From the NCBI RefSeq assembly GCF_000938255.1, contig NZ_JYMR01000012.1, positions 248,001 through 312,000 of the forward strand: a stretch of 64,000 nt of DNA. Direction: 5' to 3'. The position numbers were made by a program, and so were the translations under genes. Origin of the DNA: Bradyrhizobium sp. LTSP849 (GTDB taxonomy: Bacteria; Pseudomonadota; Alphaproteobacteria; Rhizobiales; Xanthobacteraceae). Of the stretch, positions 52,037 to 62,010 are shown in pieces. Each line of letters starts with the position of its first letter. Position 1 is the stretch's first letter. Below the pieces are notes generated by a model. That model ran no database searches. It had not been told where the DNA came from and saw nothing but the letters and a program-made list of their open reading frames with translations.

Positions 52037-52855
52037 ATGGGCGTGACAGTGAAGACTTTCACCAGCGCCAGTGAGGCGGCCGGGGCACTCTCCACCGACC
52101 GTAGCGCGCGCTATCTCTGCGGCGGCACGCTGGTGATGCGGGCGCTGAATGAAGGCGACGTCTCGATCTCGACCGTCGTCCGCGCGCAGGATCAGGCACT
52201 GACCCGGATCGATGCCTCAGGCCCGCGCATCACGCTGGGCGCCGGCGTCACCTTCGCGCGCGTCCTCGCCGAGCGCGATCTCGCCTTCCTGCATGCCCCG
52301 GCGCGCTCGATCGGCGGCCCCGCCGTACGCAATATGGGGACAGTCGGCGGCAATCTCTTTGCGCCGACCCCGTACGGCGACTTTACCGTCGCGCTGCTGG
52401 CGCTGGATGCTACCGTGGCCGTGCAGGGTGGCTTTGGCTCCCGGGATATCCCGATTGAAGAATTCCTGCAGGCGCGCGACCGGCAGGCCGGGACGCTGGT
52501 GCTGTCGGTGTCCTGCACCCGACCCGCCAGCACCGAGGCGTTCCGCTATCGCAAGATCGCCCGCATTAAGCCCAAGGGCGGCTCGGTCATCACGCTGGCC
52601 GCGCATCTGCCGATCAGCGGCGGCCGGATCGCGGGCGCCCGGATCGCGCTGGGCTCGATGGCACCGACGCAGATCCGGGCCCGCGCCGCCGAACGTGCAC
52701 TGGAGGGCCGCTCGCTGGATGCCGCAACCATCGCTGCCGCTGCATCCGCCGCGACTGAAGGAACATCGCCATCCGACAATGCGCTCGGCAGCGCCTGGTA
52801 TCGCCGTGAGATCGTCGGCGTCCACCTGCGTCGCCTGCTGTCGGGACAGGAATAG
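52037..52855 (+). CDS. FAD-binding medium subunit of a molybdenum hydroxylase (CoxM-like)
   Basis: A 272-residue flavoprotein of the xanthine oxidase family. It passes electrons from the Fe-S subunit to the final acceptor. FAD-binding motifs are LCGGTLVMRALNEG (28-41) and GGPAVRNMGTVGGNLFAPTP (93-112), where TxGGN is the hallmark. The C-terminal CO_deh_flav_C domain begins near residue 165 (FRYRKIARIKPKGGSVITLA). Its ATG follows the SRPBCC stop with no gap. It forms a set with the next three genes. Confidence 0.93.
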   Translation: MGVTVKTFTSASEAAGALSTDRSARYLCGGTLVMRALNEGDVSISTVVRAQDQALTRIDASGPRITLGAGVTFARVLAERDLAFLHAPARSIGGPAVRNMGTVGGNLFAPTPYGDFTVALLALDATVAVQGGFGSRDIPIEEFLQARDRQAGTLVLSVSCTRPASTEAFRYRKIARIKPKGGSVITLAAHLPISGGRIAGARIALGSMAPTQIRARAAERALEGRSLDAATIAAAASAATEGTSPSDNALGSAWYRREIVGVHLRRLLSGQE

Positions 52856-52861
52856 AGCCCC

Positions 52862-53338
52862 ATGTCCAAGATACCTCTGCAATTCCGGCACAATGGCCGC
52901 GACGTCGCCATCTTCGTCGACGGCGGCACCAATCTCCTGGTCGCGCTGCGCGAGCTGATCGGCGACATGACGCCCAAATTCGGCTGTGGCCAGGGTGGTT
53001 GCGGCACCTGCAGCGTGCTGATCGACGGTGAGCTTCATCTCTCGTGTTTGACACTGGCGGAAACGGTGGGAGGTCGCTCGGTCGAGACACTCGACGGCAT
53101 GAAGCAGGGTCCGAACCTGCATCCGCTGCAGCGCGCCTTCGCCGACCATTTTGCCGCTCAGTGCGGCTATTGCACGCCGGGCATGCTGATGGCCGCAAAG
53201 GCTCTGCTCGACCGCAACCCCTCGCCCAACCGCGACGAGGTCATTGAAGCGATTTCCGGCAATATCTGCCGTTGCACCGGCTACGAACCGATCATCAACG
53301 CCATTCTGGCCGTCGCCGGCGGCCGGGCCAGCGCCTGA
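52862..53338 (+). CDS. 2Fe-2S small subunit of a molybdenum hydroxylase (CoxS-like)
   Basis: A 158-residue protein with two [2Fe-2S] domains. The plant-ferredoxin-type cluster uses Cys42, 47, 50 and 62 (GCGQGGCGTCSVLI ... LSC). The helical second domain uses Cys101, 104, 136 and 138 (CGYCTPGML ... ICRCTGYEPI). Both sets are complete, so electron transfer from the molybdenum site to FAD should work. It starts 6 bp after the medium subunit. Confidence 0.95.
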   Translation: MSKIPLQFRHNGRDVAIFVDGGTNLLVALRELIGDMTPKFGCGQGGCGTCSVLIDGELHLSCLTLAETVGGRSVETLDGMKQGPNLHPLQRAFADHFAAQCGYCTPGMLMAAKALLDRNPSPNRDEVIEAISGNICRCTGYEPIINAILAVAGGRASA

Positions 53339-53349
53339 AGGACGTCACC

Positions 53350-54930
53350 ATGCTGGAACTGCGCAAGGACATCTTCGCCGACGAGCGCGACGATAATTTA
53401 AAGGAAATCGGCAAGGGCACCCAGCGTCAGGACATGCTCGGGCATGTCACGGGCACGTCGAGCTATTTCAACGACCACAAGCTGCAGGGCATGCTGCATC
53501 TGAAGGTCGTCCGCTCGACGCAAGCGCATGCCAGGATTCGCCGCATCGACATCACCGAAGCCGAACGCTCGGCCGGGGTGCGCCGGATCATTCGCGGCAC
53601 CGACGTGCCGGTCAATCTCAACACGCTTCTCAGCCTGATCAATTTCGGCAAGGACGACGAGCCGTCGCTGGCAGTCGACAAGGTCCGCTACAAGGGCGAG
53701 CCGATCGTCGCCATCGTCGCCGACAGCGAGCGCGAGGCGTTCGAGGCGATCGCAAAGGTCAAGGTCGACTATGAACCGCTGCCGGCGGTGTTCGACGTCG
53801 AGGAAGCGCTCAAGCCCGGCGCGCCCGTCGTCAACGAGACCTATCCGAAGAACACTTTTACCTATCACGAGGTCTACGATCACCAGAAGCTGCGCTTTGG
53901 CGATGCCGACGCTGCCCTCGCAACCGCCGATCACGTGCTGGAGCAGCGCTACCAGATGTCGCCGATCGAGCACGCGCCGACCGAGACCAACGGCGCGATC
54001 GCGGCGCCCGACACCAACGGCCGCTACGTCGTCTACACCTCGACGCAGGCGCTGTTCTTCTCGGTCGACACCTGCGCAAAGATCCTGGACGTGCCCTCCA
54101 ACACCTTCCACTTCATCGGCGGCACCGTCGGCGGCGGTTTTGGCGGCAAGGTCGATACGCTGACCGAGCCCCTCGCAATTCTCGGCGCGATGCTGACCGG
54201 GCGACCCGTACGCTACGTATTCGGGCGCGAGGAGGAGATGCAATACGGGCCGCCACGCGGCGCCGAACGCATCTACATCAAGGACGGCGTGATGCGCGAC
54301 GGCCGCGTCGTCGCGCGAAAGATCCGATGCTATTTCGACAGCGGCGCCTATACGCGCCTGTCCAGCTACGCCGCCGTGAAATGCGCCGCGCATCTGCCTG
54401 GCCCCTACACTATCCCGAACGTCTATGGCGACGTCTATTGCGTCTTCACCAACCGGACACCAGCCACCGCCATGCGCGGCTTTGGCGTCACCGCGATGGA
54501 CTTTGCGATCGAATGCCAGATGGACAAGCTGGCGCACCTCGTCAACATGGATCCAATGGAATTCCGGATTCTGAACGCCTATCGCGACGGCGACATGAAG
54601 GCGCACCGGCGCGAGGCCAAGAACACCGCCCTGATCGAATGCGTGCAGGTCGCGGCCGAAAAAGCAAAGTGGCCGATCCGCGAGGAATTCAAGCGGGCCT
54701 CCTCGCGCAAGGACGGCGGCGGCAGCCGCGCCGTGATCCCGCCGACACCGGCGGATTCGCGCAGCCGGCCCATGGCTCCAGTGCAGCAGCGCACCAGCTA
54801 TGACCGGCTCCCGCCCACCGTCACCCGCGAACCGCCGCGCGAGCCGCCACCGCCTGCTCCGCCGCCGCCGGCCGCGCCCTCGCATGGCGCAACCCGTTTC
54901 TCCTCCGTCTTCGGCACCAGGAGGCGCTAG
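53350..54930 (+). CDS. Molybdenum hydroxylase large subunit, N-terminal half (split CoxL-like)
   Basis: A 526-residue protein with the N-terminal two thirds of a xanthine-oxidase-type large subunit: the a/b hammerhead domain (about 20-140), then the first molybdopterin-binding domain with GGTVGGGFGGKVDTLTEPLA (258-277) and TNRTPATAMRGFGVTAMDFA (367-386). At about residue 450 homology stops and a Pro-rich, disordered tail (EPPREPPPPAPPPPAAPSHG and flanks) ends the protein. The active-site loop AMRGFG is not the AYRCSFR of form I CO dehydrogenase, so CO is not the substrate. The second half is the next gene, which starts right after this stop. Confidence 0.92.
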   Translation: MLELRKDIFADERDDNLKEIGKGTQRQDMLGHVTGTSSYFNDHKLQGMLHLKVVRSTQAHARIRRIDITEAERSAGVRRIIRGTDVPVNLNTLLSLINFGKDDEPSLAVDKVRYKGEPIVAIVADSEREAFEAIAKVKVDYEPLPAVFDVEEALKPGAPVVNETYPKNTFTYHEVYDHQKLRFGDADAALATADHVLEQRYQMSPIEHAPTETNGAIAAPDTNGRYVVYTSTQALFFSVDTCAKILDVPSNTFHFIGGTVGGGFGGKVDTLTEPLAILGAMLTGRPVRYVFGREEEMQYGPPRGAERIYIKDGVMRDGRVVARKIRCYFDSGAYTRLSSYAAVKCAAHLPGPYTIPNVYGDVYCVFTNRTPATAMRGFGVTAMDFAIECQMDKLAHLVNMDPMEFRILNAYRDGDMKAHRREAKNTALIECVQVAAEKAKWPIREEFKRASSRKDGGGSRAVIPPTPADSRSRPMAPVQQRTSYDRLPPTVTREPPREPPPPAPPPPAAPSHGATRFSSVFGTRRR

Positions 54931-55953
54931 ATGACCCGGCATCGCGGACGCGGCATCGCGTCGATCAACTATCCCATCGGCATGAATCTCGGCGGAGACC
55001 CCAGCCAGGCACTGGTGCATTCCAACCCGAGCGGCAAGTTCACGGTGGCGCTGTCGTCCATCGATCTCGGCCAGGGCATGAAGTCGGTGACGCGGCAGAT
55101 CTGCGCCGAGACATTGGGCGTGCCGGTCGAGGACGTCTACGTCGACACGGCCGATTCCGACACCGGCCCGCATTGCATGGGCTCGTTCGCCTCGCGCGGC
55201 ACCCACCGCGTCGGCAATGCCGTGATGGCGGCGGCCCGGGAGGCACGCGGCGTGATGATGGAGGCTGCTGCCGAGGAGCTGGAGGTCAACGCCGCCGATC
55301 TGGAAACCGACGGGCGCGGCAATATCCACGTCAAGGGCGCGCCGCACCGCTCGATCTCGACCAAGGACGTCGCGATCGCCGCACAGTTCAAGCAGGGCAA
55401 GACGATCTCCGGCCGCGGCATCTTCCTGGTGCCGCTCTCCGCCGTCGATCCTGAAACCGGCGAGATGTCGCCCGCAACCTGCTACGCCCACGCCTGCCTC
55501 GTCGCCGAGGTCGATGTCGATGACGAGACCGGCGAGGTCGCGATGGTGCGGATGGATTCCGCGTATGAACTCGGCCGCGCGCTCAATCCGCGCCTCGTCG
55601 AGCAGCAACTCGTCGGCGGCGCCTGGATGGGCGTCAGCCACGCACTCTACGAGACGACCGAGCCTCACTATCCCGAGACCGTGCACGGCCCGCGCGACTT
55701 CGTCGAATATCTGATGCCCGGCCCCGGTGACATCTGCCCGCATGATATTGCCGTGTTGGAGCGTCCTGCCCCCGACGGTCCTTTCGGCGCCAAAGGCCCC
55801 GGCGAGATGTGCGCCAACCCGGTACTGCCGGCCGTCGCCAATGCGATCTTCAACGCGGTCGGCGTACGCATCGACGATCTGCCGATTACGCCTGAAAAAG
55901 TGCTGCGCGCGATCAAGGCCCAGGGCGGCGCACGGCCGCAGGCGCGGCGCTAG
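54931..55953 (+). CDS. Molybdenum hydroxylase large subunit, C-terminal half (split CoxL-like)
   Basis: A 340-residue protein homologous to the C-terminal part of CoxL/XdhB-type large subunits. It starts GRGIASINYPIGMNLGGDPS, has SIDLGQGMKSVTRQICAETL (the GQG molybdopterin motif), DTGPHCMGSFASRGTHRVGN, and FGAKGPGEMCANPVLPAVAN, where Glu292 is the catalytic base found in all active members. It begins immediately after the N-terminal half. The absence of a degraded junction and its own clean start argue for two genuine subunits, not a recent frameshift. Confidence 0.92.
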   Translation: MTRHRGRGIASINYPIGMNLGGDPSQALVHSNPSGKFTVALSSIDLGQGMKSVTRQICAETLGVPVEDVYVDTADSDTGPHCMGSFASRGTHRVGNAVMAAAREARGVMMEAAAEELEVNAADLETDGRGNIHVKGAPHRSISTKDVAIAAQFKQGKTISGRGIFLVPLSAVDPETGEMSPATCYAHACLVAEVDVDDETGEVAMVRMDSAYELGRALNPRLVEQQLVGGAWMGVSHALYETTEPHYPETVHGPRDFVEYLMPGPGDICPHDIAVLERPAPDGPFGAKGPGEMCANPVLPAVANAIFNAVGVRIDDLPITPEKVLRAIKAQGGARPQARR

Positions 55954-55964
55954 AGGTTTCGTCC

Positions 55965-56842
<878 letters not shown>

Positions 56843-56846
<4 letters not shown>

Positions 56847-57964
56847 GCGCCGACCTCCAACTGCCACCGGCCGCCCGCATCTTCGTCTCCTTCGTCGCAT
56901 TGCTGCGCGCCAACAGCTTTGCCGTCGCTCCGGAGCAGACGACCTCATTCCTCACTGCGATCGAGCTGCTCGGCCCGCGTGACCTCCGGGATATCAGGCA
57001 GGCGGGGCTGGCCACCCTCGCCCCACCGCCTGAGCGCCGCGCGACCTTCGACCGACTGTTCGATCTTCATTTCCGCGGCAGCGAGGCCATCGAGCATGCC
57101 GACGACGGCGAAGGCGACGAGACCGTCCGGCTTCAGGAGGAAGGCCGCGGCGACGACGAGCCTTTGCTTTCCGACGAGGCGAATGAATCGGGGCTTACGG
57201 CGACCCGCACCGAGGCGTTGGTCGAGCGCCGCTTTGCGCAGCTCTCCACGACCGAAGCGCTCCGTCGGCTGGCGCGCGAGGCCCCGCGGCGCCTGCCGCG
57301 ACGGCGCGGCCATCGCCGGATGCGCGCCCGCCGCGGTCCCTTCGCCGATTTCCGCCGCACCTTGCGCGACAGCGTCCGCAGCGACGGCGAGATTCTTCGC
57401 CTCGGTCACATGAAGCGGCGCCAGCGCCCGCGAAAATTCCTGCTGCTGATCGACGTCTCCGGCTCGATGAAGAGCCGCACCGACGAGAACATGAAGCTCG
57501 CACACGCGCTGGTGCAGGCCGCGCCCAATGTCGAGGTCTTCACCTTCGGTACGCGGCTGACCCGCGTCACCCGGGCGCTGCGGCTGAAGCGGCGCGAGCA
57601 GGCGCTTAATGCGGCTGCCCATCTCGTGAGCGATTGGGACGGCGGCACCCGCATCGGAGATGCGCTGCAGGCCTTCCTCGCGGTCCCCCGCTTCGGTGGT
57701 TATGCGCGCGGGGCGGTCGTGATCGTCGTCTCGGACGGGCTGGAGCGCGGTGAGCCCGACGCGCTGCGCGACGCGGTCGCTAAATTGTCGCGGCGCGCCT
57801 GGCGCGTGAGCTGGCTGACGCCGCTCGCGACGGGCCCGGGCTTTCGCCCTCAGACTGAAGCGCTCATCGCTATCGAGCGCTTCGTCGACGATCTCGTCGA
57901 CGGCGGATCGAGCGCGTCGATCGTCGCGCATGTACTGGCACTGGGACGGAGGAGAGTTGCGTGA
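56843..57964 (+). CDS. VWA domain protein (CoxE-like), partner of the MoxR ATPase
   Basis: A 373-residue protein. An N-terminal helical part (1-80) and an acidic/basic linker precede a von Willebrand A domain with the metal-ion site DVSGSMKSRTDENM (from residue 204) and a later DGGTRIGDALQAF. The ATG at 56843 overlaps the MoxR stop (ATGA). MoxR and VWA proteins work as chaperone pairs; CoxE does so for the molybdenum centre of CO dehydrogenase. Its end overlaps the next gene by 4 bp (GTGA). Confidence 0.92.
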
Positions 57965-58845
57965 CCGAGATTGTGGACGGGCATCATCATATCTGGCGGC
58001 AGGTCGACTTGCCCTGGCTGACCGGCCCGATGCAGCCACGCATCTTTGGGCCGTACGAACCGATCCGGCGCGACTATCCGATCCAGGAATATCTCGACGA
58101 CCTCAAAGGCAGCGGCGTCACCCGCTCCGTCTATGTCCAGACCAACTGGGCCAACGACCGTTTTGAGGACGAAGCAGCTTGGGTGCAGCAGACCGCCGAC
58201 GAACACGGCTGGCCGCACGCGATCGTCGGTTATGCCAATTTCGCCGTGGACGACGTACGCCCGCAACTCGACCGGCTGAAGCGCTATTCCCTGGTGCGCG
58301 GGGTACGAATGCAACTGCACTGGCACGAGAACCCGCTCTATCGCTTCGCGGCAACGCCCGATCTCTGCATCGATCCCATGGTCCGTCGCAACGTCGCCCG
58401 TCTCGCCGACTACGGCTGGAGCTTCGATCTCCAGGTCTTCACGCCACAGATGCCGGATGCAGCGCAGCTCGTCGAATCCTGCCCCAAGGTGACCTTCATC
58501 CTCCAGCATGCCGGCATGCTCGAGGATCCCCGGCCAGCGGGACGCGCGGCCTGGCGCGCCGGGATGGCCCGGCTCGCGGCCTGCCCGAACGTGGTCTCAA
58601 AGCTCTCGGGCCTCGGCACCTTCGTCCATCGCAACGATCCCGCGCATATCGCGGCAGTGGTTGCAGACACGGTTGCGATCTTCGGCGCCGAGCGCTGCTT
58701 GTTCGGCTCCAATTTCCCAATCGAGAAGTTGTGGACCAGCTATCGAGAGCTCGTCGACGCGTTTCACGCGGCGACAGCGACGCTGAGCGCGGCGCAACGA
58801 GATGCGATCTTCAAGGACACAGCAACGCGCGTCTACCGACTTTAA
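57961..58845 (+). CDS. Amidohydrolase family protein (Amidohydro_2, lactonase/decarboxylase type)
   Basis: A 294-residue TIM-barrel hydrolase. The GTG start at 57961 overlaps the VWA stop. The first-strand motif VDGHHHIWRQVDLPWL carries the metal-binding His residues; RGVRMQLHWHENPLYRF, VTFILQHAGMLEDP, VVSKLSGLGTFV and CLFGSNFPIEKLW are later active-site strands. It resembles sugar-lactone hydrolases (L-rhamnono/fuconolactonase) and 2-pyrone-4,6-dicarboxylate lactonase, and so suits ring opening of an oxidised product. The substrate is not known. Confidence 0.9.
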   Translation: MTEIVDGHHHIWRQVDLPWLTGPMQPRIFGPYEPIRRDYPIQEYLDDLKGSGVTRSVYVQTNWANDRFEDEAAWVQQTADEHGWPHAIVGYANFAVDDVRPQLDRLKRYSLVRGVRMQLHWHENPLYRFAATPDLCIDPMVRRNVARLADYGWSFDLQVFTPQMPDAAQLVESCPKVTFILQHAGMLEDPRPAGRAAWRAGMARLAACPNVVSKLSGLGTFVHRNDPAHIAAVVADTVAIFGAERCLFGSNFPIEKLWTSYRELVDAFHAATATLSAAQRDAIFKDTATRVYRL

Positions 58846-58876
58846 CAGACAAGAAACAGAATAGGGAGGGAAGCGA

Positions 58877-59725
58877 ATGGCGCTGGAGATCAAGATCCTG
58901 GACTACGGCGATATTGAGCTGGAATCGAGCTTTCTGGTCCTCGGCCGCGACTGCGGCCGCACCCGCCGCGTCCTCACGCTCGGCTTTTTGATCCTCGGCG
59001 GCAAATATCCGGTCGTCATCGACACCGGCTATCGCTCCAACCAGATCATGGAGACGCTGGGCATGCGCGGGTTGCAGTACCACGAACACATGATCGAAAA
59101 CCAGCTGGCGCGCCACGGTGTGCGCATGGGCGACGTCCGCTTCGTCTGTCACACCCATCTGCACATCGACCACGCCGGCAAGGACGATCTATTCCCGATG
59201 AACACGACTGTCGTCGTCAACCGCAAGGAGCTCGAATATTCCGTCTCCGGCCTGATGCATCCGCAATATCCGGCGCCCGATATCAAGCATCTGATCGACC
59301 GGCTGCACACCAAGAGTGCACTGAGATTCCTCGATCTCGAAATCACAGGCCCGATCGAGCTGATGCCCGGCGTCTATTGCGATGCCGCCAATGCCCACAC
59401 CGAGGGCTCGATGAATGTCATCGTCGAGACCGCGGACGGCATCGCCACCATCTGCGGCGACGTGATCTACGATTTCAACGACCAGATCGTCACGCCCTTC
59501 AACGAGATCCACGACTGGGAGCCGCGCACCACCGGCAACCACGGCACCTCCAAGCGCGCGGAGAAGGCTTCCATCAAGAAGCTGCTCAGCAATTCGCGTT
59601 ATCTGCTGCCGGTGCACGACAGGCCGGCCAAAATCGAGGGCGGCATGGTCGTCGGACGCCTGCACGATCAGGTCCCCGGACCGATCGTGCAGTCTCTGCC
59701 CGAACGCAACTGGTTCCCGGCCTGA
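58877..59725 (+). CDS. Metallo-beta-lactamase-fold hydrolase, N-acyl-homoserine-lactonase-like
   Basis: A 282-residue zinc hydrolase. The HxHxDH metal motif is seen as VCHTHLHIDHAG (His94, His96, Asp98, His99); GVYCDAANAHTEGSMNVIVE contributes a further His, and GDVIYDFNDQ the bridging Asp. The gene has its own GGGAGGG site and lies 31 bp after the amidohydrolase gene. Relatives open lactone rings, including AHLs, but in this context it more likely acts on a lactone of the catabolic route. Confidence 0.9.
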   Translation: MALEIKILDYGDIELESSFLVLGRDCGRTRRVLTLGFLILGGKYPVVIDTGYRSNQIMETLGMRGLQYHEHMIENQLARHGVRMGDVRFVCHTHLHIDHAGKDDLFPMNTTVVVNRKELEYSVSGLMHPQYPAPDIKHLIDRLHTKSALRFLDLEITGPIELMPGVYCDAANAHTEGSMNVIVETADGIATICGDVIYDFNDQIVTPFNEIHDWEPRTTGNHGTSKRAEKASIKKLLSNSRYLLPVHDRPAKIEGGMVVGRLHDQVPGPIVQSLPERNWFPA

Positions 59726-59746
59726 CGTTTCCTCAAGGACCAACCG

Positions 59747-61324
59747 ATGACGCATGTCACCTTGCGCTCCGAATTCGAGACCCTGATCGACCCCTATGCG
59801 CCGGTCGCGCAGGTCGGCACAGGTTTTGATTTCACGGAGGGACCGATCTGGCATCCGGTCGATCACTACCTGCTGTTCTCGGACATGCCGGGCGATGTGC
59901 GCCGGCGCTGGGACGCGAGGCGCGGCGTCGCCGAGGTCAAGCGCCCGTCGAACAAATGCAACGGCATGACCTACGACGCCGAGCTCAATCTGATCGTCTG
60001 CGAACATGCGACCTCGTCGCTGATCCGCGAGCGGCCCGACGGGCGACGCGAGGTGCTGGCCTCGCACTTCGCCGGACAGGAGCTCAACAGCCCGAACGAC
60101 GTCTGCGTGCACTCGTCAGGTGCGATCTATTTCTCGGATCCCTGGTATGGCCGCATGCCCGTCTACGGCGACGAACGCCCGCGCCAGCTCGGCTTCCAGG
60201 GCGTCTACCGCGTCGTGCCCGGCAGCGAGCCGAAGCTCATGGTCGACCACAGCCTGTTCGAGCAGCCGAACGGGCTGTGCTTCTCGCCTGACGAAAAACT
60301 GCTCTATGTCAACGACACCGTGCAAGCGCTGATCCGCGTGTTCGACTTCAATGCCGACGGCTCGCTGTCGAACGCGCGCGTATTTGCAAGCGGCATCCGC
60401 TCCGAGCTCGAGCCGGGCGTACCGGACGGCATGAAGTGCGACCAGCATGGCAATGTCTGGGTCACCGCGCCTGGCGGAGTCTGGGTCTATTCCGCCCGCG
60501 CCGAGTTGCTCGGAAAAGTTCGCGTGCCTGAACTCGTCGCCAACCTCGCCTGGGGCGGGCCGGATTTCCGCACGCTGTACCTGACCTCGACGCATTCGGT
60601 CTACGCCATCCCGACCAGGGTCGGGCCACGCCATGAGCCCTATATGAGTGGCAGGCGCAGCGGCGGCGGCGCCACGAGCGCCGGCCCCGCGGCCGCAGCC
60701 CCCATCCTCGCCGACGGCGAGATGCGGCTCGATCCGAGCCGCTGCGCCATGATCATCCAGGATCTTCAGAACGATGTTATCATGGATGGCGGAGCGTTCG
60801 CCGAGTCAGGAGCGCCGGAGCACGCGAAGCAGCAGCATGTCGTCGAGAACGTCCGTCGCCTGGCGGAAGCTGCGCGTGCGCGCGGCGTGGCCATCATCCA
60901 TGTCTGGTTCGTGGTCGAGCCCGGCGCGCCCGGCGTGACGCTGAATGCGCCGCTGTTCGAGGGTCTTGTCGACAGCAAGGCGATGGTGCGCGGCAGCTGG
61001 GGCGCGGCACCGGTTTCGGGCCTCGAGCCGCGGCCCGGCGATTTCGTCGTCGAGAAGATGCGGATGAGCGCCTGGGAAGGTACCCGGCTCGAGACGATTC
61101 TCAAGGCCACCGGGCGCAACATGATCATCAACACCGGCGCCTGGACAAACATGTCGGTCGAGCACACTGCGCGGACCGGCGCCGATAAGGGCTATTTCAT
61201 GATCGTCCCTGAGGATTGCTGCTCGACCATGAATGTCGATTGGCACACGGCCTCGATCAATTTTGCCATGCAGAACGTCGCCGTCGTCACGCGGTCGGAT
61301 ACCGTCATCAAAGCGTTGGGATGA
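59747..61324 (+). CDS. Fusion protein: SMP-30/gluconolactonase domain plus isochorismatase-like domain
   Basis: A 525-residue two-domain protein. Residues 1-300 form a six-bladed SMP-30/gluconolactonase propeller with metal ligands visible as FTEGPIW (Glu31), NSPNDV (Asn117) and VPDGMK (Asp228). A Gly/Ala-rich linker (302-320) leads to an isochorismatase-like (cysteine hydrolase) domain (332-525) with Asp339 in IIQDLQND and Lys437 in VVEKMRMSAW. The third catalytic residue, normally Cys in TNxCVExTAR, is Ser470 here (TNMSVEHTAR). The first half would open a lactone. The second may be an altered hydrolase or binding module. Confidence 0.92.
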   Translation: MTHVTLRSEFETLIDPYAPVAQVGTGFDFTEGPIWHPVDHYLLFSDMPGDVRRRWDARRGVAEVKRPSNKCNGMTYDAELNLIVCEHATSSLIRERPDGRREVLASHFAGQELNSPNDVCVHSSGAIYFSDPWYGRMPVYGDERPRQLGFQGVYRVVPGSEPKLMVDHSLFEQPNGLCFSPDEKLLYVNDTVQALIRVFDFNADGSLSNARVFASGIRSELEPGVPDGMKCDQHGNVWVTAPGGVWVYSARAELLGKVRVPELVANLAWGGPDFRTLYLTSTHSVYAIPTRVGPRHEPYMSGRRSGGGATSAGPAAAAPILADGEMRLDPSRCAMIIQDLQNDVIMDGGAFAESGAPEHAKQQHVVENVRRLAEAARARGVAIIHVWFVVEPGAPGVTLNAPLFEGLVDSKAMVRGSWGAAPVSGLEPRPGDFVVEKMRMSAWEGTRLETILKATGRNMIINTGAWTNMSVEHTARTGADKGYFMIVPEDCCSTMNVDWHTASINFAMQNVAVVTRSDTVIKALG

Positions 61325-61327
61325 GCA

Positions 61328-61954
61328 GTGGCGAAGCTCCTGCATCTGTCTTGCTCGCCCCGCCCCGACTCCGAGTCAAGCGCCGGCGCGCGCGTCTTCC
61401 TTGACGGCTTTCGTCAGGCGCGACCGGATTGGGACATCGACGTTGTCGATCTCTGGCGCGAGCGCATGCCGGATTTCGCAGGTCCAATCGTCGAGGCCAA
61501 ATATGCGCGGATGAAGGCGCAGGCTTTCAACGACGCGCAGCGCGACAGCTTCGCCGAGGCCGAACGGATGGCGTTGCGCTTCTCGCTGGCTGATCGCGTG
61601 CTGATCTCGACGCCGATGTGGAATTTCGGCATCCCCTACAAGCTGAAGCAATGGTTCGACATCGTCATCCAGCCCGGGCTGACGTTCCGCTTCGATCCGG
61701 TGCAGGGATATCTTCCGCTGCTGAAGAACCGCCCGACCGTCGTGATCCTCGCCTCCGGCAGCGACTTCACCACCGGCATGAACCGTGGCCGCATCGACAT
61801 GGCAACGCCCTATTTGCGCGAGGCGCTCCGCTTCATCGGCGTCAGCGACGTGCGCTTCGTGCCGATCGGGCCGACCACCGGCCCGGTGGACACGATCCTT
61901 GCCGCACGCGAGACGGCGTATCGACGACTGGGGGAGATCGCCACACGGTTTTAA
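61328..61954 (+). CDS. FMN-dependent NAD(P)H oxidoreductase (AzoR-like flavodoxin fold)
   Basis: A 208-residue flavoprotein of the AzoR/NQO family. GTG start at 61328, three bases after the previous stop. LLHLSCSPRPDSESSAGARV is the FMN phosphate loop; STPMWNFGIPYKLKQWFDIV is the classic family signature, and ILASGSDFTTGMNRGRIDMA completes the flavin site. Such enzymes reduce quinones, azo or nitro groups with two electrons. It is the last gene of the plus-strand locus and could reduce a quinonoid product. Confidence 0.92.
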   Translation: MAKLLHLSCSPRPDSESSAGARVFLDGFRQARPDWDIDVVDLWRERMPDFAGPIVEAKYARMKAQAFNDAQRDSFAEAERMALRFSLADRVLISTPMWNFGIPYKLKQWFDIVIQPGLTFRFDPVQGYLPLLKNRPTVVILASGSDFTTGMNRGRIDMATPYLREALRFIGVSDVRFVPIGPTTGPVDTILAARETAYRRLGEIATRF

Positions 61955-62010
61955 TTGATTGAACCCGCGCCTTCGCCGACACGCCGCGCGCCGAATCCTC
62001 GAAGACCGCC

